Positions 1 through 11,006 of a DNA stretch of 64,000 bases are shown here, piece after piece. Numbering within the stretch: position 1 is the stretch's first letter; each line of letters begins with the position of its first letter. This DNA is from Desmodus rotundus. Taxonomy: Eukaryota > Chordata > Mammalia > Chiroptera > Phyllostomidae. The notes beneath the pieces were generated by a model. The model was not told where the DNA came from and did no database searches. It was given only the letters and a program-made list of their open reading frames with translations. The translations under genes and the position numbers were made by a program. The stretch is taken from positions 12,453,199-12,517,198 of the forward strand of contig NC_071389.1 of NCBI RefSeq assembly GCF_022682495.2. The letters run 5' to 3'.

Positions 1-486
1 AGGGCAGCCCACCCTGCCCGCTGCAGGGGAGCCGAAGGGAGCCCAGGAGGAGGGTGTAGCCCTCCGGAGCAAAGCCTGGCCCGCGGGCTGGGTCCCAGGC
101 ACCAGCAAATCCTGCCGATAAAGGGGTGGGGGGACTTCAGGGGAGGAGGTGAGAGGGGGAAGGACCCCCCAGCTCTAAAAGGGAACGGCTGCAAAGGCGA
201 GGCCGAGTGGAGCCAGTTCTTACAGTATTGCAGAAGGTCCCGGGGTCCCCCGCAGTGCTGGAGCCATGGCACCCCAAAAGCTCCAGCCAAGCCCGGAGCG
301 GGGGCTCGAAGAGCAGCCCCTTTCCCCTGGCTGGGCGGTAGGGCGGCAGGAGGGTCCCCGGAGGGGCCACAGCCCCCCTGCTCTAAGGCGAAGAGAGCCG
401 AAGGGCCGGCAGGAAAGTGAAAAGGATACTGTTGGGGCGCCTGGGTCTGGAGGGCCCTGATGTTCGGGTGAGGAGGGGCCGCTGCC

Positions 487-565
487 GCTACCGCCGCCGC
501 CGCCGCCGCCGCTGCTGCCGCCGCCGGGTGAGGAGGCGGTACCGCTGCCGCCGCCGCCGCCGCTC
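487..565. repeat. Interrupted CCG/CGG and CTG trinucleotide tract
   Basis: Runs of CCG (about 490-511 and 547-562) interrupted by CTG, TAC and GTG units. On the minus strand they read CGG/CAG and could fold into G-rich structure if transcribed as a 5' UTR. A Gly/Ser-rich open frame on the minus strand is simply the translation of this tract. Confidence 0.85.
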
Positions 566-804
566 CGGTGCCGGGTCCGGTTCCTGCTGCAGCCGCTGAG
601 CCTGATTTCAGAGCCGGTTTCTGCGGTAAACTCATGGCAAAGCGAAGCCACCAACCCCCCCAGAGCGGGACCGGGCGCGCCGGGGTGCAGGGGCCGGGGG
701 CAGCGGGGGGGCGGGATGGGGGCAGACCCAGGGAGGCGGCGGGAGCAGGGGTTCGGGGGGAGGCTGGGAGGAGGAGGAGGAGAGGGCCGGGGCCGGTCAC
801 ACAC

Positions 805-806
805 GC

Positions 807-843
<37 letters not shown>
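805..843. repeat. Pure (CCG)12-type repeat
   Basis: An uninterrupted CCG run (CGG on the minus strand) of about 12 units, followed by CAG units, inside the CpG island. Tracts of this kind in 5' UTRs are often polymorphic. Confidence 0.9.
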
Positions 844-844
<1 letters not shown>

Positions 845-1080
845 AGCAGCAGCCGCCCCGCGGGCCAGCACCGGCTGCCGGTCTCCGTGACAACGCGACC
901 CCAGGGGGGGGGCCGGACCCGGCGGGGGCAGGAGGCGGAGAGACCGGACCTTTCACGGCAATATCCTCATGGGCCGGCGGCGGGGGGTCTTTATCCCCCT
1001 CCCCGGAGGAAGCGGCGCCCTTCTCGGTAGCGGGGCTCAGGCGATGCCGGCGGATTTTCTTCACTCAACGAGCAGAGCAT

Positions 1081-1093
1081 CCAACATGGCGCT
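1081..1093 (+). promoter_or_regulatory. YY1-like site
   Basis: CCAACATGGCGC resembles the YY1 core AAnATGGCG that often sits at or just downstream of start sites in CpG-island promoters. One position departs from the usual core. Prediction from sequence only. Confidence 0.35.
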
Positions 1094-1470
1094 ACGGCCG
1101 CCTCCAGCAGTCCGGCAGGACGGCCGCTCGGCAAACTTCGGACCTTTTCGGAGTGGCTCGGAAGGCCGAGAGTGGGAAGCGCCTTCGGCTCTTTCCGGAG
1201 ACTACTTGCGGTCGGGATTCTTCGTAAACATTCGGGGGCGTCTTCGGCCGCCGTTCGGGAGCGCTCTGGGGCTGACTCGCTTCCTCGGGAAAGATCGGCG
1301 AGGACGGCTTCCGAGGCTCGCTGCGGCGAGGGGTACGGGGCGGAGGGAGAGACCAAAGGCGAGGTCTGGTCTGCGAGAGCCCTCCCCTGCCGCCCAGCTT
1401 CGAAGAACAATGGTAACGGCCCTGGAGCCTGCGGCCCGCAGAGCCCTGCGCGCAGGGGCGGGAGCCTTGA

Positions 1471-3330
1471 GCTAGAAACCTGGGTTAAGGTGGAAGGAAC
1501 CGCCTAACCAGAGTGAAACCGCTGGTTAGGAACCTGCCGCGTGCTCCTATTAGCATAACAAATAGCTCTCCCCGGCCCCTTAATCCGCAGTTCACGTCTA
1601 TTGTGTGGACATTTCGCCCACGTTTACATTCAGAGAGGAAGGTGGACTGAGGATCCCCATTTCTCCAGCACACTGAGGCTGGGAGAGGAAAAGTGACTGG
1701 CCCAAGGTCACCAGGCCAAGAAAGGAAAGCCAAGCCTGGGTCTGAATTCCTTTTTCATCTGGATGAACCTTGCCATCTGACAATTTGCCTGACCTAATCT
1801 GACGCACCTTTCTAATCAGCAGCCTTTATTGAGGTTTCTGTGGACAGATTCTTCTTTCAAAGGCTGCCCCGACTAGAGCATCCTGTGACCAGCGGTCAGC
1901 TCCCCAGTGTCCTATGCTAGTGTAACACTTGCTGATAACCTTTTCTTCCCAGCTGGACCAACCAACACCACCCCCACCCACTCCCCGCACGCTCCTCTCC
2001 CAGCAGGGGCTTTGTCATAGGCACAGGAGCATTGAGTGGAAAGGAACCGCAGGGATCACGGAGCAATCAGGTAATAATAGTCACCAGGCACTGAGTACTT
2101 CATATTTATCCTCGCCCACGGTCCTGTGAAATGGGTAGTACCCATGTACAAACATGCACTGAGGCTCCAAGGGGCTCGAAACCATCACAAGAGAGCCCAA
2201 ACGGACAAGAGATTCTCTCAGGATCCCATGGAGAGTGTAGATGGCAGAGACACAATCAGAGTCCAGTTCTGACTCCCGCCATAGTGCTTATCGCTGCCGT
2301 CCTTTTTAATTTTTTCTAATTCAAATAAAGCTCTACACATAGTGGGTGCTTAATTGATTAATTAATCCTCTCCCAGTTGAGCCCCAAATGTTCCCTGGGG
2401 AAAAATGAACACCTGGAAGAGGATGATACCACACACACCCCCAGCCCCCACCACATCTTTCTGGCTGAAGGTTCTGCAAGGAAGCCTATTCCCTTTCTCC
2501 AGCCTGGAAGACAGGAGCTACTTCATACTCTGGAATCCTAAACTATTTGAATTTGTAATACCTAATTACCTATAATTGGATTTGCTGCTCTTTGACTGGC
2601 TCCAGGAAAAATTCCCAAGGGGTCCTTCAGTTCCCAGGATTCTCCATCCATGTTCCCAGATCTCAGGCTTCCTTATCCCAATCAAAACCTGTTTCCAGGA
2701 AAGAATTTGGCTTCTTATTTATGCTACTGTGATAACATACCAATAATTGTTTAATTGTTATTCTTTTCTGAGCTATTGATAGTTTCATTTTCTAACTTAA
2801 TAATAGGTACAAGCATCTGGTGATTACCATGTGCCTGGTCTTTGCTAAGCACTTTATGAGTATTATCTCTCTGAAAATGGAGAGACCTTGGGCAAAATAA
2901 TGTAAAAGCCCCTGATAAGATTCTGGCCCCAAGCAATCAATGCAGGGAGGCTTAATAGGGAGCAAAGTCAAAAAAGTAGAGCTCTCTCCTTGCGTGGCCC
3001 TGCTCAACACCTCCTTTCACATGGAGCAGTGAATATGTATTGCACACCTACTATTTGCCAGGATACAGCTCTGCTAAACATTCTGCTTAGATTAACTTGC
3101 TCCCCTCAACAACTCTTTAGAGTATTATTATATCCCATTTACAGATAAAGAAAGTGAGGCTCAATGATGTGAAGAAGTGACTTGTATAGTCTAAGTGGAA
3201 ATTCTGGTATTCGTATCCAAGGCATCTGACTCCAGGTCTGATTTGCCACATTGCCTTCCACATAGCAAGCTCCCCACTGTGGCCAGAGGCACAGTTAACA
3301 CAGCAAAGCTGATTTTGTGAACTTGCTTCC
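1471..3330. other. Intergenic stretch without a gene
   Basis: The stretch holds fragments of antisense MIR at about 1640-1765 and about 3010-3260 (ACAGATAAAGAAAGTGAGGC-type core), with a weaker MIR-like patch near 2090-2190. The rest is unremarkable single-copy-looking DNA. No open frame has family signal or splice support. Confidence 0.6.
3010..3260 (-). repeat. MIR fragment
   Basis: Complement of the MIR core: a 'three-prime' part with CCTACTATTTGCCAGG-like text, then CAGATAAAGAAAGTGAGGCT and TCTGACTCCAGG. Old and diverged. Confidence 0.6.
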
Positions 3331-3570
3331 TGAGAGCCTCCAGGGCTCCCCCGTTGCCATCAGGACCCAGTCTAAATTCAAGATCCTTCAGGATTTGAAC
3401 TCTTATTTGCATCCTGCCACACTCTCCACCTCAAATCCAGAGCTGCACCCACTTGGCTCTTATTCCAGGGCCTGTAAGCAGTCCTATAACTCCAAACCAT
3501 CCTCTCTCCCCTTACCCCATTGGCTAATCCTGCTCCTGCTAGGAAGCTGACTTAGGCCTCACTTCCCCCA
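3330..3570 (+). repeat. L2-like fragment
   Basis: Low-level similarity to the 3' half of mammalian L2: proline/cysteine-codon rich text such as CTGCCACACTCTCC and CCCATTGGCTAATCC with L2-like word order. Uncertain. Confidence 0.4.
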
Positions 3571-3614
3571 GGCAAACTTTCCTCACTCCTTAGGCTGAGC
3601 TAGGCTTCCTGGGC

Positions 3615-3649
3615 AGTGGATGCTTAGCTCTCAGTGCTAAGCATCCACT
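3615..3649. repeat. Perfect 14-base inverted repeat, 7-base loop
   Basis: AGTGGATGCTTAGC at 3615-3628 and its exact complement GCTAAGCATCCACT at 3636-3649, separated by TCTCAGT. Confidence 0.92.
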
Positions 3650-3683
3650 CTTTGTGGTAAACAATTAAGAGCACACCTGATGG

Positions 3684-3886
3684 GTACTGGCCTCGTAACT
3701 CTGTTGGCTGGAGTATCATCACAATATGCCAAGGTTATGGGTTCGATCCCTAGTCAGAGTACATACCAGAATCAACCAATGGATGTATAGATGGGTAGAA
3801 CAACACATCAATGTCTCTGTCTGTCTGTCTCTCCCTCTCCCTTCCTCCCTCTCTAAAATCAATAAGTTTTTTTTAAATATTTTTCA
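3684..3886 (+). mobile_element. VES SINE, older subfamily
   Basis: tRNA-derived SINE with an A-box-like GTTGGCTGGAG and B box GGTTCGATCCC, the body ending in TCTGTCTGTC/TCCCTC and an A-rich tail after AAAATCAATAAG. It is flanked by imperfect target duplications AAGAGCACACCTG (3667-3679) and AAGAGCACAGCTG (3888-3900). It inserted at the edge of a MIR. The head differs from the CCCTGGCTGG type elsewhere in the window, marking an older VES branch. Confidence 0.85.
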
Positions 3887-4085
3887 AAGAGCACAGCTGT
3901 TGGAATCAACTTGCCTGAGTTTGATCCTCAGCCCTGCCATTCACGTGTTGTATGACCTTGAAGAAATCACCTCTCTGAGCCTCAGCTTCCTCATCTGTAA
4001 CATGGAGAGTCTACCTCCTATCGTGAGAAATAAGACAACAAATGCAAAGCATTTAGCCCAGTCTTTTGCTCATAGTAATTGTTGA
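3887..4085 (+). repeat. MIR SINE
   Basis: Sense MIR: GAGCACAGCTGTTGGAATCA, then GCCATTCACGTGTTGTATGA, then CTCAGCTTCCTCATCTGTAA. Split from upstream sequence by the VES insertion. Confidence 0.8.
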
Positions 4086-4979
4086 ATACAACTTAGCAAT
4101 TATTTTTCATGTAAAGGGGATCATGGTCATTGAAAATACCCCTGATATCTAGCTCACAATAAATAGGATGTGCAACTTGCTGAACAACAGAATAATTGAG
4201 TTGCCAGAGGATTTCATGTTACCTTGGAGAAGTCCCAGGTACTACTGAGCCCAGGCGGGGCCTCACTGTGCAGGGAGTGAGAAGGCTGAGAGGACCCTGG
4301 AGAAGGCAGCGCAGCCCTTGGAGGAGGGCTGTGCCTTTGACCAGCCACCCACTGTTCCCAGGGCCCACCACCAGGCTGTCTTCTGGGGCATATGTCAGAA
4401 CTGAGTTAAACTGTAGGACACCATACAGGCGTCAGAATTGCTTGGTGACGTTCGAAATAGCACACACATCGGAACGCTCAGTGAGTGTTTGTTGACTGAC
4501 TGAACACAAGATGATGAATTGAGTGCGTAGATCACGGGGGTGGGGAGGGAATGGAGAGGATGGAGTACAGTTACCGAGTCTGACTCTTCAGCACTCCATT
4601 CTCTGACTCGACGTGGGCAGAATCAGCCTGTCCTTCAAGTTGAACATCATTTGCAAATGCCTGTTTAGAAAATAGAATTAATTCATCTGAGTGTGTCCAT
4701 CAACATCAAAACACTGCTTTTCTCTTAGCTGGTCAGTTCTGACCAAAAATATGGACAGCAGTTTCCTAGGAAGGGGAAAGTCCAGGGGAGGAAGACCCAA
4801 AAAACACCGGAATTATCTTCTGAAAGGTGAGCCCCTTGTAGGCCAGGTTTCCCCTGTAGGTGAGTGTTCTAGGAACCCACCTGCGTCAGTGCACTGGCTG
4901 GCGTTGTTGTCAGAGGCTGCGTTCGGCTTCAGTGAATTTTTTTTGAAGACTCAATGACTTTGCCCATTTCATGGTGGGT

Positions 4980-5345
4980 GATTTACGAGCGCACCTGCCC
5001 ACACCGTGCTGAGAGTTCAGTTTTTGAGCAAAAACAGCATGACCCCCATGTCCCACCCTCCCTATTCACCTGATCTTGCCCTGAGTGACATTTTTGTTTC
5101 CCTGGATGAAAAAAGTCCTTCAAAGGAAACATTTTGCCGATGTGGAAGAGGTGAAACAAAAAACGACAGAAGCAGTAAAAGGCGTCAAAATCGACGAGGT
5201 CAAAAACTGTTTCGAGCGGTAGGGAAAATAGTCTCGATAGGTGTATTGCATCAAATGGAGAGTACTTTGAAGGTGACTGAAGTTTGAACATGTAAGAATA
5301 AATATACAATTTTTTATAAATAAATTCTGGGCTTTTTTGAGGGGG
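4980..5345 (+). pseudogene. Mariner-family transposase fossil (C-terminal part)
   Basis: A readable frame from about 4985 to 5120 gives an APAHTVLR patch and SHPPYSPDLALSD, the mariner D34D catalytic neighbourhood (second and third acidic positions). The first expected Asp of this pair is lost (Thr-Ser before Ala-Pro-Ala-His). Further on the frame breaks, but KTTEAVKGVK-like and GEYFEGD-like remnants can be recognised across frames. It ends near CTTTTTTGAGGGGGTTCCCC. The 5' half and terminal repeats are not identified. Dead element. Confidence 0.75.
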
Positions 5346-5419
5346 TTCCCCCTCATAGATCCCGAGAATCACCCAGGTAGCCCTGGGGACAAATAGATCT
5401 GGACCCTGACCCCAACTCT

Positions 5420-6345
5420 GCCACTTTTGTTTTCCAATTTTTTAATTGTAGTCAGGTATGCACGACATAAAACCACTCCACCCCCTTCTAAGGGTGTAAT
5501 TAAGTGGCGCTCCCATTCAGTGGCATTCCCGTTGCTGTGCAGTCATCCCCGCTGTTCCGCTCCGGAGCTTTTTCAGCGCCCCAAACTGAACCTCGGCACC
5601 CATGAAACAACTCCCTATCCTCCCCTCCCCCAGCCCCTGACAACCACCATTGTAACACTTTCTGTCTCTCTGAACTTGATTACTCTAGGTACCTTGTATA
5701 CATGGACTCATACGATACTCATCCTTTTGTGTCTGGCTTATTTCATTTAGCATAGTATTTTTAAGGTTCATTCACCTTGCAGCATGTGTCCAAACTGAAT
5801 TCCTTTTTAAGGCTGAATAATAACCCATTGTATGGGTATGATGCTACATGTTGTTTATCCATTCATATATCAACGGACATTTGAACTGTTTCCATTTTTT
5901 GGCCCTGGTGAATAATGCTGCTGGGAACATGGGTGTACAAGAATGGGTTCAAGTTCCTGCTCTCAGTTTTTGGGGGGTATATACCTAGAAGTGGGATTGC
6001 TGGGCCATATTGTAATTCTCTCTCTAACCATTTGAGGAACCGCCATACCGCTTTTCGCAATGGCTGCACCATTTTCCATCCCCCCAGCAACGCACAAAGG
6101 TTCCAACTCCTCCACATCCTCACCAACATTTGTTTGTTTCTTTCTTTCTTTCCTTCTTTCTGTCAATAGTGGTAGTAGCCATTCTGCTGGTTTTGGGGTG
6201 GTATCGCGTAGTGTGGGTTCGATTTGCATCTCACTAATGATTAGTGATGTTAAACATCTTTCCAGGAGTGTGTTGGCCATTTGATACCCTCTTCAGAGGC
6301 ATGTCGATTCAAGTCCTGTACGGTTTGGAACAGTGTTGTTTGGTT
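5420..6345 (-). mobile_element. L1 LINE, 3' end of ORF2 and 3' UTR, antisense
   Basis: Minus-strand translation at about 5860-6280 shows the L1 ORF2 C-terminal neighbourhood (WKMVQPLRKAVWRFLKWLER, PAIPLLGIYP). The region 5420-5850 is the 3' UTR side, with CTGAATAATAACCCATTGTA in the plus sense. Multiple stops and frameshifts make it a molecular fossil of an old mammalian L1. Confidence 0.85.
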
Positions 6346-6369
6346 TTTAATTTTTGTTGAGTTGTAGAA

Positions 6370-6500
6370 GTTTCCAACTCTGCCACTTGAGCAAGTTACA
6401 TAACCTTACTGTGCCTCAGTTTCTTCGACTGTAAAAAACAGTTTTAAAAAAACCTATTAACTCGTACTTCCTAGAGTCGTTGTAAGGATTCAACAAACTA
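6370..6500 (+). repeat. MIR fragment
   Basis: CTCTGCCACTTGAGCAAGTT, then GTGCCTCAGTTTCTTCGACT: the MIR core in sense. Confidence 0.7.
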
Positions 6501-7590
6501 GCAAAAGGAAACCAACCGGAAGCATGTCTGACTGATGAAAACAAAACAACAATGTCTAGCATTTCCTGAGCAAAGCCCCACACGCGCCATAACCCATTGA
6601 GTCCCGTAACCCCGCTCTGGGCTCAGCACTAACGCTGCCCGCACACAACAGGTGAATCATAACGGGGGCTCCCTTCCTCCCTCATCTGACTAATCACCTA
6701 ACGTGCTCTATGCCCGGGATGAGGCAGCCTTGACCCCCACACCAGGCCTCGTTAGCACGGCCCCCCGCACACCGAATCTACTGAGCTGCCTGTTACTGAG
6801 CTGCACTGCCACTGGGCCCGGCCCAGTGCTAATTCTCTAGCGCCTGCCAAGCAGGCCTCTAGCCCACTCTAAACCAAGGGACTTCCCCAAATTACCTGCA
6901 TATCCCATCTTGAATCTGGAAACCACATCCTTCTACCCTGGGTGGCCCAGTCTTTCCCTGGCCCTCTCCAAGCCTGATGCCATTTAATCATCCTGCCAAG
7001 TTTGCTGCCTTGGGAAAATCCTGAGCTCTGATTTTCCCCCTATCTGATGACTAGAAGAGGAAGCTAGACTTCCAGATGCCCACAGCTGGCTCCGAGGATC
7101 TGCATGGGAGCCAGCCTGCCGGCCTGGCCTGGCCTGGCCTCGCCTCACCTGCCGGCACAACAGACACCTGGAAAGAGGCTGAGGCGCGTTGCTATGCTCT
7201 GCCTTTCCCACCGGCTTGAGGATGAAAATAGCAGCAATTTAGAAAATGTATTTTTAGAAAAAATATTCATTTTTCAGTTCCCCAAATTTGGCAATCACAC
7301 TTTTTTTCCTCTCCCTACCCTTGTTACATGCCTTTTATTCCACTTGAATAGAAAACTTGAAGAAGACGCTTGGTTCTCACCCTCATGCAGGGTTAGTTGG
7401 GACTGGATAGAGTCCAGGTTCCTCAGCCAGGTACGGGGGGGCTTTATTGCATCTGGCGCTTGCCAGTCTCTGCACGCTCAGTTCCCACCACTTCCCCACC
7501 AACATGCACCCCAAACGGCCGCGCCCTCTCTTGTCGCCACATCTTTCCACCCACCGTGCCCGCCGCCTGCAGTGCATGCTGTTCCTGGAT
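6500..7590. other. Intergenic stretch, nothing recognised
   Basis: Ordinary unique-looking sequence apart from a short CCTGG pentamer tandem at about 7124-7143. No gene, RNA or repeat family recognised. Confidence 0.5.
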
Positions 7591-7815
7591 TGTCCGGGAG
7601 GCTCCTACTTATCTTCAAGACCCAGCTCAGTATCATGTTAGGAGACAAACTTTCTTTGATTTCCCTCGTCCCCCAGGTTTAATCGCTGCCTGCCTCCTGC
7701 TTCTTTAGTACTGGGACACTCTTTCCTTGTGATTCTACGACACCGTGTTCACAACAGCTCACACGGCCTTGGACCTGGCACGCAGTAAATATTCGATACA
7801 CATTCACTTACTTGT
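7590..7815 (+). repeat. L2-like fragment
   Basis: Text such as CTCAAGACCCAGCTCAGT-like, then CACGCAGTAAATATTCGATA, has the L2 3' end layout ('cacagtaaatatt'). Confidence 0.5.
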
Positions 7816-8019
7816 CTCTTCAGTGGAGCTGGAAACAGCGCGGGGTTAAGTATTACAATTTGGTCTCTGACCATAAAGAAAATAGAAACCTCTCTCATTT
7901 TGTGCCATTGCACGGCCAGCTTCTGGCTTTGGCCAAAAGCACCGAGGTGTATTCTTGGCCTTCTCCAGCCAAAGTGTCAGTAAGGTCCCCCTTAAATAAA
8001 TGTGTAATGCCCGCATCAG

Positions 8020-8215
8020 TTATCAACCCAGGCCCAGTGAGCCCCTGTCATTCAGGCCCAGAGATTCCTTCCTGTCTCACACTTGTGCTTACCTGTATCT
8101 TGGCAGTTTCCTGCTAGGAAGTAAGCTCCCAGTGGCAGGGACTGTGACACACCCATTGCTGTATGTCTGGTACCCAGACCAAGGCTGGCACATAGGAGGT
8201 GCTTTGTAAGTAGTT
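8020..8215 (+). repeat. L2 fragment
   Basis: GGAAGTAAGCTCCCAGTGGC, AGGGACTGTG and GGCACATAGGAGGTGCTTTG are the characteristic L2 3'-end words. Confidence 0.65.
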
Positions 8216-8439
8216 GAGGGGTGGGTGGTGATTGGGTTACTGAGTGTTACACTACTCTGGCCAGTTTGGGGGAGCAGCCTCTATTAGGGTGGATTGGAGT
8301 CCTCCACCACACAAGAGTTTCTGGAGTGGCCTCCCTGCTTCTAGGAGAACACCTGAGTACCTCTCTTTGGCATCCTACCTGAGAAATGTGGGAGAGGAGG
8401 GCCCAGGACAGTGCCACTCCACTTCTACACCTTAGGGCT

Positions 8440-8620
8440 TTGGTTTGGGAAAACAATAGGCTTTGGTTCAAATCCCGGTTCTGAGAACTTACTTAAATCA
8501 CTTCACCTGCTGGGCCTTGGTTTCTCTCATCTGTGTGAAGGGGATTTGAGTAGTTCCCAGGTTCCAGCAAAGCTGGGAGGTGGAAAGACCTAGCACAGTC
8601 CTGGGCCCACAGGAGATCAT
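8440..8620 (+). repeat. MIR fragment
   Basis: GGTTCAAATCCCGGTTCTGA then CTGGGCCTTGGTTTCTCTCA. Confidence 0.7.
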
Positions 8621-8754
8621 CAATAATTGGGGGCCTTCCTCCCTTTCCTAGCAACTCTTCTTTCATGCAGCTGAAGCTCTTCGGGAAGTGGAGCACCCAT
8701 GTGGCTAGGCTGTAGAACTGCTCATACGCAGTACTAACTCATGGACCAGAAAAG

Positions 8755-8965
8755 CACCAGAGTTAAGAGTTCAGGCTTTGGAACTAGGTTCCCTGGATCC
8801 AAATCTTAGCTCATTAGCTGTGTGATCTTGGGCAAGACATTTAACCTCTCTGTCCCTCAGTCTCTCTGTCTCTGCAGTATAGTAACGATAATATAGCATC
8901 GATCTCATAGGACTTTATAAGTGAAAGAGTGCCTGGTACATGGTACACAGTAAACCTTCATGAAT
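8755..8965 (+). repeat. MIR SINE, well preserved
   Basis: AGTTAAGAGTTCAGGCTTTG, TCATTAGCTGTGTGATCTTG, GGGCAAGACATTTAACCTCT and TGAAAGAGTGCCTGGTACAT cover most of the element. Confidence 0.9.
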
Positions 8966-9179
8966 CCAAAACATGAGCCCGCTCTTGTATTCACGGTGAA
9001 GGTAATATTGACACAGATTCCTTTCGGCCATCCTCAGAGCCGCTCATGATTGAATCTGCTGCAGTGATTTGGGGTTTGCGAAGACTTGAGTTCCTGGACT
9101 GCCATTCCTGGCTGCCCTTCTCCCCAGCTCCTGCCTGGAAGGGAGGGGAACCTGGCTGCAGAAAGTGGTGCAGTGGCAT

Positions 9180-9380
9180 GATGTAGCGGGTAGGGCTCCA
9201 GCTCTGGAGTCAGGCCCAACCTGGGTTTGGTTCTCGGTTTTGTCACTTCCTAGTTTGCCCACTTTTCCTCTCTAATCCCAGTTTCCTGCTAAGAACCACA
9301 ATGTCTGTCTTACAGGGAGGATTACAGGAGATAACATATGCAAAGCACCCAGGATGGAGCCAGGCCCGGAGTAGCTGATG
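9180..9380 (+). repeat. MIR fragment
   Basis: GCTCTGGAGTCAGGCCCAAC, TTGTCACTTCCTAGTTTGCC and GGATTACAGGAGATAACATA follow MIR order. Confidence 0.75.
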
Positions 9381-9570
9381 GGTGAATAGTGAGTCCCTTG
9401 CCTCCCTCTGGCTGGCATTCTGCCCCCTCCCAGAGCTGGCACTGCCTACCAAGTTCAAAAGCGGCTGCTGCAGCTGTCATGTCTGAAAATACATTCCCTG
9501 GCTGCTGTTGTCTTTTCATCCAAGTCTTCCCCAAAGCCTTAAGCATTCCTAAATCAAGGTTTAAAAAGAC

Positions 9571-9593
9571 AAAAAAAAAAAAAAAAAAAAAAA
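9571..9593 (+). repeat. (A)23 homopolymer
   Basis: A run of 23 A; no clear retroposed sequence precedes it. Confidence 0.9.
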
Positions 9594-9599
9594 GGCTGA

Positions 9600-10440
9600 C
9601 CTATCCACACTGCTAGTTGGCACATGTCCCAGAGGATCTTACTCTGCCAGTCAGTGAGCTTGACATTCAGTTCCCTCAGTCAAATTCACTCATACCCGAC
9701 AGGATCAATGAGAAAAACAGGCAGCAATGATCAAAAGGGGCAACAAAGGCTCTGGGGGTAGCTCTCCCGGCAGGATTTCGCACCACACAAAAGTGCATGC
9801 AGGGGGTGCTCCATAAAAGCTCCTGCACTCACAGGCATCCCTCGTGCCCAGAGACACCAAAAGCCAGTTCCCATGACAACGCTGCTGCAAATGTTATATA
9901 TAAATGTGTGTGTGTACACAGCCACACAGAGATGCACAGAAATAAACTCTTGGCATATTTTTTTCCCTGTTCCAAACATGAAATAACCTGCAAGGATTGA
10001 TTGGTGGGAGACAGGACAAAGAGGGTTTTGTACAGACATCTTCCAGCGGGCTGGCTGGCAGTGATGTGCACCTGTTTTGATGTGGGTCTGTTTTGTTTCC
10101 TGCACCTGGAACACGATAGTAGATACTCAATAAGTAATCATTGAACAAATGAGCAAATGATAGATAAATGGAAGAAAGAAAGGAAGCGAGGAGAGGTAGG
10201 AGGGAGAGAGAAAGAAGCAGCCTGGCATGTCGGGGCCGGAATGGCTTCTACTGAGTGTCCAGTCTAACCTAACCCTCTGTGTTTCTGTGGGAGAGACTGG
10301 GCTTCAGAAAAGGGAAGGGATCCTGCCAAAAGCCACAAAAGCAATGAGTAGCAGAGCCCCAGTCCTGGAGATTCATTAAGTAAGCACTTAATGAATGAGT
10401 CAAATTTCTATCTGAATAATAAATGTACATTAGGTAATGA
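9600..10440. other. Intergenic stretch, nothing recognised
   Basis: No gene or confident repeat. A short GTGTGTGTGT patch at 9906-9915 and an A/G-rich patch at 10150-10215 are the only visible low-complexity features. Confidence 0.5.
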
Positions 10441-10640
10441 TTTTGTGCCAGCAACCGTAAGTACTTATGAACATTCTCTTCATTCGCAACCGTGCGAGAG
10501 GCGGGGCAGGGTTGCCATTTAACGGAGACGGAACCTGGGGGCCCCTGAGAGGGAAACTCACTTGACCAAGGTCACACAGCTATTGATGGTTTGTGGTTGG
10601 AGTGGGGGTTAAGCCCAAGGCTCAGACACCAGGTTCTGAG
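10440..10640 (-). repeat. MIR fragment
   Basis: ACTTGACCAAGGTCACACAG preceded by an AACGGAGACGGAACC patch: the MIR core in antisense. Confidence 0.65.
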
Positions 10641-10991
10641 CCCCTGCGTGACACAGGTGCTCTCTGAAATGAGGGCGCGGGGCCTGGGCCAGATGGAGGA
10701 GCACAGGAGGAAACAATGGCAGGGACTGTTAGCTCCACCTCGCAGATATTGGGGCCTCACCCGGGTGGAGCCCCCAGTATCTTGCTGACATCAGGGAGCT
10801 GTGGGGAAGGGACTAAAACTCACATTTCAGGCTCCTGGTCCAGGATTCCTGCAGTCCAGGATGCATTCTAACAAAACAGGGAAAGAAGTGAAGGCTGGCT
10901 CCTGTCAGCCCTCTAACGGGGCCTTTGAGTCCCAGGATTCAGTCCCAGGGAGGTCGACCTGGGTCTGATTCCAAGCGTCTCCTTAGGGTTT

Positions 10992-11006
10992 TGCGCCCTC
11001 TGGTGG
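10992..11006 (-). promoter_or_regulatory. CTCF-like motif
   Basis: The minus strand reads CCACCAGAGGGCGCA, matching the CTCF core CCASYAGRKGGCRSY almost perfectly. It lies between the putative EIF4G3 promoter and ECE1 and could be an insulator or loop anchor. Motif only. Confidence 0.5.

Larger units (their letters stand above)
440..1470. promoter_or_regulatory. EIF4G3: CpG island, probable promoter (likely EIF4G3, minus strand)
   Basis: About 1 kb of GC- and CpG-rich sequence that ends abruptly near 1470, where the DNA becomes ordinary A/T-rich intergenic sequence. It holds GC boxes (GGGGCGGG at about 707 and 1455), a palindromic CTGCGCGCAG near 1445, a YY1-like CAACATGGCGC at about 1082, and CCG/CGG tracts. 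In human, EIF4G3 starts downstream of ECE1 on the same strand, so a leftward-reading first exon here is likely. No coding exon is visible, so the gene name rests on synteny alone. Confidence 0.6.

Noticed and set aside
220..804. 194-codon Gly/Ser/Pro-rich minus-strand frame in the CpG island
   Set aside because: The low-complexity protein is only the translation of CGG tracts; no domain or conserved start context.
568..1227. 219-codon plus-strand Arg-rich frame
   Set aside because: GC-rich DNA has few stop codons; composition is that of CCG repeats and no family match is apparent.
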